Source: Azoarcus sp.
Lineage (GTDB): Bacteria; Pseudomonadota; Gammaproteobacteria; Burkholderiales; Rhodocyclaceae
Direction of reading: 5' to 3'
Assembly: GCA_031259795.1 (NCBI GenBank)
Contig: JAIRLA010000081.1
Span: forward strand, 1-12,839
DNA length: 12,839 bases
Part shown: piece by piece, positions 5,863 to 12,674 of the stretch
How the letters are laid out: each line of letters begins with the position of its first letter
Position numbering within the stretch: the first letter of the stretch is position 1
Position numbers and translations under genes: made by a program
The notes under the pieces: generated by a model
Databases searched by the model: none
What the model was told of the DNA's origin: nothing
What the model saw: the letters and a program-made list of their open reading frames with translations, nothing else

Positions 5863-7119
5863 CTGTTTCCCGGAAAAAATACGGCGTCTCCGGTCGGCCC
5901 GCCCTCCCGCGGCCTGATCCGCCTCGCCGCCTTGTGGAAGAAGGAATGCCTGGCGCTCGGGCGCGACCGGCATGGCCTCGCGGCGCTTTTCATCATGCCG
6001 GCGGTGTTCATCCTGGTCATGTCGCTTGCGCTCGCGGAACCCTTGTCCGCGCGACAGACGGCCATTGCCGGTTATGCGGTGCTCGATCTCGATTCGACCC
6101 CCGTTTCGCGGGCGCTCGATGAACAACTCGGCGCCACCGGCGCTTTCAGGAAACACGAGCGCCCCTCCGGCGAAGCGGATGCCCGCCGCCGGGTGGAGCG
6201 CGGCGAGGCCGCTTTCGTCCTGGTGATCCCGCAAGGCTTCGCCCGCCAGATCGGGAGCAACCGGACGCCAGAGCTGCGTTTCCTGCTCGATCCCGCCGCG
6301 CCGCCCGCCTTGCGGGACGGGTTTCGCCAGCAAGTCGAAGCGGCGGTCATCCGCGTATGGCTCGCGCACGTGCTCGAACGCCTGGGACAAAACCTGATGA
6401 TTCCGGACCTGCGCCGCGTCACCGAGCGCGTCGGCCCGCCGGAAATCGTCGCCGAAGCCGTGGGACTCGATGAAAGCCGGGCGCTCGCGCTGCCCTCCTC
6501 TGTGCAGCAGAACGTACCGGCCTGGCTCATTTTCTCGATGTTTTTCGTGGTCATCCCGATTTCGGCGGTCTTCATCGGCGAGCGCCAGCGCGGCACCCTG
6601 CAACGGCTCGCCACGCAGCGGGTCTCCTTCGGCCTCGTCCTTGCGGGCAAGTTCGCGCCTTTCGTGCTGCTCAACCAGGCGCAGGCGCTCATCATGGTCG
6701 CCATCGGGCGCTGGCTCGTGCCCCTGTGCGGCGGCGAAGCATTGACCCTCCCGCATGACGCGCCAGCGCTCGCGGCCCTGGGCCTGCTCAGCCTGGCGGT
6801 CAGCACGGCGGCGGTCGGCTGGGCGCTTTTCATCGCCAGCCTCGCGCGCAGCAGCGAGCAAGCAACCGTGCTCGGCGGCGCGGGCAACATCATCATGGGC
6901 GCCATCGGCGGTATCATGGTGCCCCGTTTCGTGATGCCGGCGCAAATGCAGCCATGGACCCGCCTGTCGCCGATGGATTGGGCGCTCGAAGGCTTCCACC
7001 ATGTAATGTTGCGCCATGGCGGTATCGCCGATATCCTGCCCGCAGCGGCGACGCTGGTATGCTTCGGCCTTTTCGCCCTGACTGTGGCCGCCTGCCTGGG
7101 CCGCCGGGGGCGCGCTTGA
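5863..7119 (+). CDS. ABC-2 type exporter, permease subunit
   Basis: This is the inner-membrane partner of the preceding ATPase. I place the start at CTG 5863 because a perfect AAGGAGG lies five bases before it, giving 418 residues; the next possible start, TTG 5932, gives 395 and lacks a ribosome binding site. Hydrophobic segments in the 418-residue numbering: about 39-58 (LAALFIMPAVFILVMSLALA), 218-239 (AWLIFSMFFVVIPISAVFIG), 255-280, 302-325, 335-353 and 392-412. The 160-residue stretch between the first two is a soluble domain expected outside the membrane, the layout of ABC2_membrane_3-type permeases. SPMDWALEGFHHVMLRHGG (about 369-387) is a typical conserved segment of the group. It lies 132 bp after the ATPase gene and 63 bp before the ACP gene. 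The frame is open all the way back to the ATPase stop codon. Confidence 0.88.
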   Translation: MFPGKNTASPVGPPSRGLIRLAALWKKECLALGRDRHGLAALFIMPAVFILVMSLALAEPLSARQTAIAGYAVLDLDSTPVSRALDEQLGATGAFRKHERPSGEADARRRVERGEAAFVLVIPQGFARQIGSNRTPELRFLLDPAAPPALRDGFRQQVEAAVIRVWLAHVLERLGQNLMIPDLRRVTERVGPPEIVAEAVGLDESRALALPSSVQQNVPAWLIFSMFFVVIPISAVFIGERQRGTLQRLATQRVSFGLVLAGKFAPFVLLNQAQALIMVAIGRWLVPLCGGEALTLPHDAPALAALGLLSLAVSTAAVGWALFIASLARSSEQATVLGGAGNIIMGAIGGIMVPRFVMPAQMQPWTRLSPMDWALEGFHHVMLRHGGIADILPAAATLVCFGLFALTVAACLGRRGRA

Positions 7120-7182
7120 CCGCGCCGCGTTCCGGCCTGTTTCAGCCTTTGAGCCAGGCGATCCGATCCGATCCTCTTTCAC

Positions 7183-7455
7183 ATGACCGACCTGAAACTT
7201 GCCCTCAAGACCCTGATTGTGGAGACCTGCGACAAGGACTGCGACCCCGCCTCCATCGCCGACGACGAAATCCTCTTTGGCGCTGGAACGCGGCTCGCGC
7301 TCGATTCGCTCGACGCTCTACAGTTGTCGATCGCCCTGCAAAAGCGATTCGGCGTGCGCCTGACGGACAGCAAGGAAACGCGCCGCGTCTTCGCCAATGT
7401 CGCCAGCCTCGCGCGCTGGTTGCAAACGCACAATAAAGCGGGCGTGCCGGCATGA
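7183..7455 (+). CDS. Acyl carrier protein
   Basis: This small 90-residue protein has the fold signature of a phosphopantetheine-binding carrier: helix one (LKLALKTLIVETC), the prosthetic-group serine S42 in LALDSLDALQLS, and a third helix region ending VASLARWLQ. It would hold growing acyl chains as thioesters for the ketosynthase whose gene overlaps its stop by four bases (ATGA at 7452-7455). It is not the housekeeping AcpP, which is shorter, more acidic and lies in the fab cluster; this one serves the local pathway (inference). The ATG at 7183 has no strong ribosome binding site; upstream is GATCCGATCCGATCC. Four cysteine or histidine residues (C16, C20, H83 among them) are unusual for carrier proteins but may mean nothing. 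Confidence 0.88.
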   Translation: MTDLKLALKTLIVETCDKDCDPASIADDEILFGAGTRLALDSLDALQLSIALQKRFGVRLTDSKETRRVFANVASLARWLQTHNKAGVPA

Positions 7456-8501
7456 ACGCCCCGCGCCCGGTATACATCGACCGCATCGGCCATGTCTCGG
7501 CCTTGGGCCTGTCGGCGGCGGCCGCCGCCGAAGCGCTGCTCGCGGATAAAAAAGCGCTCTCCTGGCGTGAACTGCCCGGCGCCCGCTACCCTTGGTTCGC
7601 GCTGCCGCTGGCCGAAACGGATTGGACGGCGCGCGCCCGCGGCGCCCTCGGACGCATCGGCGCCGAACTCGCCGCGGGCGGCGAGATATCGGCGCTGCCG
7701 CTTTTCGCGGGCTCGTCCGCGCTGGCGACCGGCGCGGTCGAAGCGCGCGCCCGCGCCGACGGCGACGCGGCGTTTTCCTTCGACGATATCGCCGCCTTCC
7801 GCACGGAAACCAGCGCCGCGCTGGGCGTCGACACAGAACCCTGGCTGTTTTCCACCTCCTGTACCTCGGGCTTCGTCGCGCTGGAAGCGGCCTCCCTGCT
7901 GATCGGCCACGGCGAGATCGACGAAGCGCTCGCGCTCGGCATCGAATTCGCCTGCGACACGACGCTCGCCGGTTTCGCCAGTCTCGGGCTGCTGGCGCGC
8001 AACGACGACGACGAGGGCCTGATCCTCGGCGAAGCGGTTGCCGGCCTGCGGCTCACGGCGCGCGCAACCGCTTGGCGGATCGCCGCCTGCCGCCTGGGAA
8101 CCGATGGCTATTCCGTGACCTCGCCGACCCCCGATGGCCGCGTCATCGCCGCCAACCTGGCCGCCGCGCTCGACGACGCCGGGCTGGCCGCGAACGACAT
8201 CGACCTCATCAAGCCCCATCGCAGCCGCATGTTCAGCACCGACGAACCCGAAGAAGCCGCGCTCGATCTCCTGTTCGGCGCCCGCCGCCCGCCGGAAATC
8301 ACCCTCAAGCGCCGTCTCGGCCACACCCTGGGCGCGAGCGGCCCGGCGGAACTGACAGTCTTGCTCGCCCTGCTCGAAACGCGCGCCGGACAAGCGCGCT
8401 ACGGCCAGCCGCGCCATCTGCTGTTCAACCTCGTCGGTTTCGGCGGCAGCACCGCGACCGTAATCATCGAACGCCGCAGCCGGGACGGAGAAAAAAATTG
8501 A
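7452..8501 (+). CDS. Beta-ketoacyl-ACP synthase with divergent first-His motif
   Basis: A KAS I/II-type condensing enzyme that would join an acyl group to a malonyl-ACP-derived unit. At 349 residues it is shorter than the usual 400-410, chiefly in the N-terminal half. The catalytic triad is visible: C137 in STSCTSG, H256 in KPHRSRMFS and H291 in LGHTLGASG, with K286/K287 region before it. The normal AHGTGT around the first histidine is replaced by PHRSRM, so the residues that line that part of the pocket differ. TSPTPDGR (223-230) and LVGFGGSTATVII (327-339) match the conserved APxPxG and GGxNAxxxx regions. Its start overlaps the acp stop and its own stop overlaps the next gene's start, indicating translational coupling. 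Sequence style recalls ketosynthases of aryl-polyene-like clusters, but the product cannot be assigned. Confidence 0.85.
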   Translation: MNAPRPVYIDRIGHVSALGLSAAAAAEALLADKKALSWRELPGARYPWFALPLAETDWTARARGALGRIGAELAAGGEISALPLFAGSSALATGAVEARARADGDAAFSFDDIAAFRTETSAALGVDTEPWLFSTSCTSGFVALEAASLLIGHGEIDEALALGIEFACDTTLAGFASLGLLARNDDDEGLILGEAVAGLRLTARATAWRIAACRLGTDGYSVTSPTPDGRVIAANLAAALDDAGLAANDIDLIKPHRSRMFSTDEPEEAALDLLFGARRPPEITLKRRLGHTLGASGPAELTVLLALLETRAGQARYGQPRHLLFNLVGFGGSTATVIIERRSRDGEKN

Positions 8502-8998
8502 ACGCGCCGCGCTTTGGCGACATGCGGGAACAACGCTTCGATACCGCCACGCTCGCCGCGCTCGCGCGCCAACAATCCGCCGTACCGTTGCGCCGCGCCG
8601 GCGCCCTGACCGAACTGGCGATCGTTGGCGTGGCGGCCTGCCTTGCCGGCAAGCCCGACTGTTCCACCATCGTCCTGTGGGGTTCCCGCGCTGGCGCGCG
8701 CGCCGCCGGCATCCGCGTCGTCCGCGATGTCGTGATCGCCCGCGAAGCCCCGTTTCCGTTCGACTTCCTCGCCACGCAACCCATCCTGGCCGCCATCCCC
8801 TTGCAACAAAGTTTCCCCTGCATCGCAAGCGTGCTCTACCAGCCCTGGACGGGCGACGTGGAACTGCTTTGGCAGCGCATGCGGACACTGGCCGCCATGT
8901 TCCTGCGGGCGGGCCGCCACGCGCGCGCCCTGTGCGGACAGGTCGAACCGGGGAGAGACGAACACGTCGGACGCTGGCAAGTGCTGGAGTTTGTTTAG
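8498..8998 (+). CDS. Short ketosynthase-like protein, probably truncated by an IS remnant
   Basis: This 166-residue product is not confidently recognised. The TTG start at 8498 is supported by ACGGAG seven bases ahead and overlaps the ketosynthase stop (TTGA); an ATG at 8522 is the alternative. Residues 36-125 (ALTELAIVGVAACLAGKP, then TIVLWGSRAGARAAG, then FPFDFLATQPILAA) loosely resemble the N-terminal thiolase-fold half of ketosynthases, as in the small non-catalytic ketosynthase-like proteins found beside ACP and KAS genes in aryl-polyene-type clusters. There is no TSC or HGTG motif. Only the T of the TAG stop lies before the inverted end of a 139-bp IS remnant starting at 8997; the last codons and stop may therefore be created by the insertion and the true C-terminus lost. 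A partner role for KAS is inference. Confidence 0.7.
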   Translation: MNAPRFGDMREQRFDTATLAALARQQSAVPLRRAGALTELAIVGVAACLAGKPDCSTIVLWGSRAGARAAGIRVVRDVVIAREAPFPFDFLATQPILAAIPLQQSFPCIASVLYQPWTGDVELLWQRMRTLAAMFLRAGRHARALCGQVEPGRDEHVGRWQVLEFV

Positions 8999-9135
8999 AG
9001 CCTGTTCCAATAGGCCGCCTTCTTTGCATTTGTACCGTTGCTTCCCGCGCACAAACCCGCTTTTCACGATCTGTACCGAGTGGCAATTCTTGCACTCCAC
9101 CATGAGCACGCCTCTTTTCTTCATGAGCAGGCTCT
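8997..9135. mobile_element. 139-bp IS remnant with inverted ends
   Basis: AGAGCCTG at 8997-9004 is mirrored by CAGGCTCT at 9128-9135; extending inward, 10 of the first 11 positions match (AGAGCCTGTTC against AGAGCCTGCTC). Between them on the minus strand lies the N-terminal piece of an IS1-like transposase. The structure suggests an internally deleted IS, similar in form to a MITE. I see no convincing target-site duplication. Confidence 0.6.
9020..9124 (-). pseudogene. IS1-like transposase, N-terminal zinc-ribbon fragment
   Basis: Reading from ATG 9124 (or the inner ATG 9103) the product is MKKRGVL then MVECKNCHSVQIVKSGFVRG then KQRYKCKE. This matches the opening of IS1-family InsA-type proteins: a CxxC knuckle, VKSG, and RYKCKxC. 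The second knuckle is damaged (KCKEGG, where a final cysteine is expected), and the frame then runs straight into the inverted end of the remnant. About 35 residues remain of a protein normally much longer, so it cannot be functional. Confidence 0.65.
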
Positions 9136-9187
9136 GTCCCGGCATGAAAATATCTATTGGTCAGCAATCTTCCCGCCCGGTTTCAAG

Positions 9188-9216
9188 CGTCTCCGCAGGC
9201 GAAACCCGCGGAGACG
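9188..9216 (+). promoter_or_regulatory. Perfect 9-bp stem-loop upstream of gshA
   Basis: CGTCTCCGC (9188-9196) pairs perfectly with GCGGAGACG (9208-9216) around an 11-base loop AGGCGAAACCC. No T run follows, so it is not a standard terminator. It lies about 80 bases before the gshA start and could be a leader structure or the end of an upstream transcript. Confidence 0.45.
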
Positions 9217-9248
9217 GGCCGCAGTATGTAGTAATATCACCTGCCCGA

Positions 9249-9266
9249 ATAAGCCATGATGCTTAT
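9249..9266. promoter_or_regulatory. Dyad ATAAGC-N6-GCTTAT upstream of gshA
   Basis: A perfect 6-bp inverted repeat (9249-9254 and 9261-9266) in the AT-rich leader, ending 31 bases before the gshA ATG. It could be an operator or a small hairpin. No clear -35/-10 pair was identified around it. The gshA ribosome binding site AGGAA is at 9286-9290. Confidence 0.3.
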
Positions 9267-9297
9267 CTTCATATAGAGGAACAGCAGGAATCTCATC

Positions 9298-10623
9298 ATG
9301 ATCCCCCGCATCGCTTCCGCGTTTTCCGGCCCGCTGCTCGAACTGGAGCGCCAGTTCCTTGATTGCGCCACCGCAATCGAACGATGGTTCCGCGAGCAGT
9401 GGCGCGAATATGCGCCGCCCTTTTACGGTTCGGTCGATTTGCGCAACGCCGGTTTCAAGCTCGCGCCGGTCGACATGAATCTGTTTCCCGGCGGTTTCAA
9501 CAACCTCAATCCCGCTTTCCTGCCGCTGTGCGTGCAGGCCGCGCAGGCGGCGGTCGAGCGGCTGTGCGGCGATGCCAACCGCCTGCTGCTGATCCCCGAG
9601 AATCACACCCGCAACAGGTTTTATCTGCGCAATGTGGCGCGGCTGGCGGACATCCTGCGCCTGACCGGGCTGGAAGTGCGCATCGGTAGCCTGTCGCCCG
9701 GGATCGCCGCGCCAACCACGCTGATGCTGGACGATGGCGCCAGCCTGACGCTCGAACCGCTGTCGCGGCGCGGCAACCGCTTGGGCGTGGCGAATTTCGA
9801 TCCCTGCGCCATTCTGCTCAATAACGATCTGTCCGCCGGCGTGCCCGCGATGTTGCGCGGTCTCGACGAGCAATGGCTGATCCCGCCGCTGCACGCGGGC
9901 TGGCACATGCGCCGCAAGTCGCGCCACGCCGGGGTGTACGAACGGGTGGCGCGGGCATTCTCGGAGGCGATCGGCATCGACCCGTGGCGCATCGTCCCGG
10001 CCTTCCGCGTGTGCAGGGACGTTGATTTCCAGGAGCGCTCCGGCGAGGAGTGCCTGGCTTTCCAGGTCGACGTCCTGCTGGACGACATCCGCCGCAAATA
10101 CCGCGAATACGGCATCGACGACGAGCCTTATGTCGTGGTCAAGGCCGATGCCGGGACTTACGGCATGGGCGTCATGACGGTGAAGGACGCTTCCGAAGTC
10201 ACGGGCCTCAATCGCCGCCAGCGCAACAAAATGGCGGTGGTCAAGGACGGACTGGAAGTCGGGGAAGTCATCATCCAAGAGGGCGTGCGCACGTTCGAGG
10301 CCATCGACGGCGCAGCGGCGGAGCCGGTTGTCTACATGATGGATCATTATGTCGTCGGCGGTTTCTACCGTGTGCATACGGCGCGGGGCAGCGACGAGAA
10401 TCTCAACGCGCCGGGGATGGAATTCCGTTCGCTGGCGTTCGAGTGCCCCTGCTGCATCCCGGATCGCATGCAGGCGCCGGACGCCGCGCCCAACCTGTTC
10501 TACGCTTATGGCGTTGTCGCGCGCCTGGCCCTGCTCGCCGCCGCGATCGAGATCGAGGAAACCATCCCCGCCGATATGGATGCCGGGGCCGCCGCGCTCG
10601 CCGAAACCGCGCTCGCGCTTTGA
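9298..10623 (+). CDS. gshA: Glutamate-cysteine ligase (betaproteobacterial/Acidithiobacillus type)
   Basis: This enzyme joins glutamate and cysteine using ATP, the first step of glutathione synthesis in the cytoplasm. It belongs to the distinct GshA family of betaproteobacteria and acidithiobacilli, not the E. coli GshA family. The 441-residue length is usual. Recognisable segments are FYGSVDLRNAGFKLAPVDMN (42-61), FPGGFNNLN (63-71), IPENHTRN (99-106), NNDLSAG (175-181), HAGWHMRRKSRH (199-210), VKADAGTYGMGVMTVKD (281-297, a probable nucleotide-binding glycine-rich stretch), NKMAVVKDG (310-318), IQEGVRTFE (326-334) and MMDHYVVGGFYRVH (347-360). AGGAA lies seven bases before the ATG, fixing the start. 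gshB follows after 15 bp, and apbE overlaps gshB, so the three are probably one transcript. Confidence 0.93.
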   Translation: MIPRIASAFSGPLLELERQFLDCATAIERWFREQWREYAPPFYGSVDLRNAGFKLAPVDMNLFPGGFNNLNPAFLPLCVQAAQAAVERLCGDANRLLLIPENHTRNRFYLRNVARLADILRLTGLEVRIGSLSPGIAAPTTLMLDDGASLTLEPLSRRGNRLGVANFDPCAILLNNDLSAGVPAMLRGLDEQWLIPPLHAGWHMRRKSRHAGVYERVARAFSEAIGIDPWRIVPAFRVCRDVDFQERSGEECLAFQVDVLLDDIRRKYREYGIDDEPYVVVKADAGTYGMGVMTVKDASEVTGLNRRQRNKMAVVKDGLEVGEVIIQEGVRTFEAIDGAAAEPVVYMMDHYVVGGFYRVHTARGSDENLNAPGMEFRSLAFECPCCIPDRMQAPDAAPNLFYAYGVVARLALLAAAIEIEETIPADMDAGAAALAETALAL

Positions 10624-10638
10624 TCCGGGATGCCGTCC

Positions 10639-11589
10639 ATGACGCTTGCGCTGGCCTTCATTCTCGATCCATTGCCTGGACTCAAGGCGTACAAGGATTC
10701 CAGCGTGGCGATGATGCGCGCGGCCGCCGCGCGCGGTCATGTGCCGTGGGCGATCCGGCGCGAGGATCTCATCTGGCGCGATGGCGTCGTGTCGGCGCGC
10801 GCCGCGCCGCTCGCGGTGCGCGCCGATGACCATGACTGGTATACAGCGGGCCAGGCGGAAGAACGTGCGCTTGCCGCGTTCGACGCGGTCTTGATGCGCC
10901 AGGATCCGCCGTTCGATTTTGAATACATCGCCGCGACCTGGCTGCTCGAACGCGCGGCGCTGTCCGGCGCGCGGGTGTTCAACGCGCCGCGCGCGGTGCG
11001 CGATCACTCCGAAAAACTGGCGATCGCCGAATTCGCGCAATTCACCGCCCCGACGCTGGTCGCGCGCGCGCCGGAGCGGATACACGCCTTCCTCGACGAA
11101 ATCGGCGATGCCGTGCTGAAACCGCTCGATGGCATGGGCGGCAGCCAGGTTTTCCGCGTCGAGCCGGGAGACCCCAATCGCAACGTGATCGTCGAAACCC
11201 TGACGCACGATGGCGCGCGCACGATCATGGCGCAAGCCTATCTGCCGGGCATCCGCGAGGGCGACAAGCGGGTACTCATCATCGGCGGCGAGATCGTGCC
11301 CTGCGCACTGGCGCGCATTCCCCGCGAGGGCGAGACGCGCGGCAACCTCGCCGCCGGAGGGCGCGGCGTGGCGATGCCGCTGACCGCGCGCGAACGGGAA
11401 ATCGCCGCTTTCCTCGCCCCGATCCTGTGGGAGCGCGGCCTGCTGATCGTCGGTCTCGACATCATCGACGGGCATCTCACCGAAATCAACGTGACCAGCC
11501 CCACCTGCATGGTCGAAATCACCGCACAGCAGGGGTTCGATGTCGCGGGACTGGTGATCGACACGCTGGAACGCGTATGCGCGCCATGA
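10639..11589 (+). CDS. gshB: Glutathione synthetase
   Basis: GshB adds glycine to gamma-glutamylcysteine with ATP, completing glutathione. The 316-residue length and order of motifs match the ATP-grasp bacterial family: LALAFILDPL and KAYKDSSVAMM at the N-terminus (as in FIADPL...YKDST), MRQDPPFDFEY (86-96), FNAPRAVRDHSEKL (114-127), KPLDGMGG (161-168), GDKRVLII (208-215), GETRGNLAAGGR (231-242) and GLDIIDG with TEINVTSPT (281-289), which includes the metal-binding Glu and Asn. I prefer ATG 10639, with GGGA eight bases ahead and the family's usual N-terminus; ATG 10630 is an in-frame alternative adding MPS. Its stop overlaps the apbE start as ATGA. Confidence 0.95.
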   Translation: MTLALAFILDPLPGLKAYKDSSVAMMRAAAARGHVPWAIRREDLIWRDGVVSARAAPLAVRADDHDWYTAGQAEERALAAFDAVLMRQDPPFDFEYIAATWLLERAALSGARVFNAPRAVRDHSEKLAIAEFAQFTAPTLVARAPERIHAFLDEIGDAVLKPLDGMGGSQVFRVEPGDPNRNVIVETLTHDGARTIMAQAYLPGIREGDKRVLIIGGEIVPCALARIPREGETRGNLAAGGRGVAMPLTAREREIAAFLAPILWERGLLIVGLDIIDGHLTEINVTSPTCMVEITAQQGFDVAGLVIDTLERVCAP

Positions 11590-12635
11590 GCGGCTGGCGC
11601 GCCGTTGCCGCGTCCTGCTGCGCGCTGGGCCTGATGGGCGCGCTGTTGCTGGCGGGCTGCGCGCGAGAGAAAGTTTTCCACCGCGAATCCTATGTGTTCG
11701 GCACGCGGGTGGACGTCTCCATCCATGGCGGCGAGCGCGAGCGGGCCGACGCCGCGATCTCCGCCGTGCTGCGCGAATTCGATCGCCTGCACCGCGCCTA
11801 TCATGCCTGGGAGCCGTCGGAAGTGACCGCGCTCAACGAGGCGCTGGCGCGCGGCGAAGCGCGCGAAGTCTCGCCCGAACTGGCGGCGATGCTGCTCGAC
11901 GCGCAAGCGCTGGCCGCGACCAGCGACGGCTTGTTCGACCCCGCGATGGGGGCGCTGATCGAACTCTGGGGGTTTCATACCGACACCTTCCTGCCGGTTC
12001 GGCCCGACCCGGCGGCGCTTGCCGCGCTCAAGGCCGCCCGGCCGCGCATGAGCGACCTCGTGATCGACGGCAAGCGCGTCTCCAGCCGCAATCCGGCGGT
12101 CAGGATCGACCTCGGCGGCTATGCCAAGGGCTATGCGCTCGACCGCGCCGCGGCCATCCTGCGCGAAGCGGGCATCGGCGACGCGCTCATCAATATCGGC
12201 GGCAACGTCATGGCCCTGGGCCGCAAGGGAGAACGCCCCTGGCGAGTCGGCATCCAGCACCCGCGCCAGCCCGCGCCGCTGGCGACGATGCCGCTCTACG
12301 ACGGCGAGGCGGTGGGAACGTCCGGCGACTACCAGCGCTATTTCGAACTCGACGGCGTGCGCTACGCCCATGTGCTCGACCCGCGCACCGGCGAGCCGGC
12401 GCATGCCACGCAGGCGCTCACCGTGCTGGCAAGAGCGAACCCGCATGCCGGTGTCCTGTCGGACGCGGCGAGCAAACCCGCTTACCTGGCGGGCGACGCC
12501 TGGCGCGAACAAACGCGCCGTTTCGCCATCGACCATGCCTTGCGGGTAGCGGCGGACGGGCGGATCGAAGTCACGCGCGCGTTGCGGGCGCGGCTGGAAT
12601 TCCTCGTGCCGGACGAAGTGACGCTGCTCGATTGA
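11586..12635 (+). CDS. apbE: FAD:protein FMN transferase, lipoprotein
   Basis: ApbE splits FAD and attaches FMN covalently to a threonine or serine of target flavoproteins such as NqrC, RnfG or NosR, in the periplasm. A lipoprotein signal is clear: a hydrophobic run and LLAGC with the lipidated cysteine at 25. Family motifs follow: FGTRVDV (38-44), HAWEPSEVTALN (73-84), GLFDPAMG (115-122), LWGF (127-130), IDLGGYAKGYALD (174-186), INIGGNV (202-208), GTSGDYQRYFE (244-254) and HVLDPRTGEP (262-271). The usual C-terminal metal-site motif DAxxT reads DAASK (293-297), so the threonine is lysine. The 349-residue length is normal. The start overlaps the gshB stop (ATGA); ATG 11577 is an in-frame alternative giving MRAMSG. 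No target flavoprotein is encoded in the window. Its place right after gshB is unusual. Confidence 0.92.
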   Translation: MSGWRAVAASCCALGLMGALLLAGCAREKVFHRESYVFGTRVDVSIHGGERERADAAISAVLREFDRLHRAYHAWEPSEVTALNEALARGEAREVSPELAAMLLDAQALAATSDGLFDPAMGALIELWGFHTDTFLPVRPDPAALAALKAARPRMSDLVIDGKRVSSRNPAVRIDLGGYAKGYALDRAAAILREAGIGDALINIGGNVMALGRKGERPWRVGIQHPRQPAPLATMPLYDGEAVGTSGDYQRYFELDGVRYAHVLDPRTGEPAHATQALTVLARANPHAGVLSDAASKPAYLAGDAWREQTRRFAIDHALRVAADGRIEVTRALRARLEFLVPDEVTLLD

Positions 12636-12674
12636 TACAGGTCGACGATCAGCAAGCGTAATCTGGACAAGAAT

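Noticed and set aside
4702..7182. Minus-strand open frame of 826 codons over the ABC genes
   Set aside because: It is antisense to two genes with clear ABC motifs, is dominated by R, G, H, E and A as expected of reverse-complement GC-rich coding DNA, and shows no recognisable domain.
7179..9167. Minus-strand open frame of 662 codons over acp/KAS
   Set aside because: Arginine/glycine-rich antisense shadow. Only its first few codons overlap the real transposase fragment, which lies in a different context.
9154..11475. Minus-strand open frame of 773 codons over gshA/gshB
   Set aside because: Antisense shadow of two well-identified enzymes, with histidine/arginine-rich composition and no motifs.
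12459..12482. apbE as a pseudogene because of the DAASK change
   Set aside because: The frame is intact, the lipobox and all other motifs are preserved and the length is normal, so an altered but functional enzyme is more likely.
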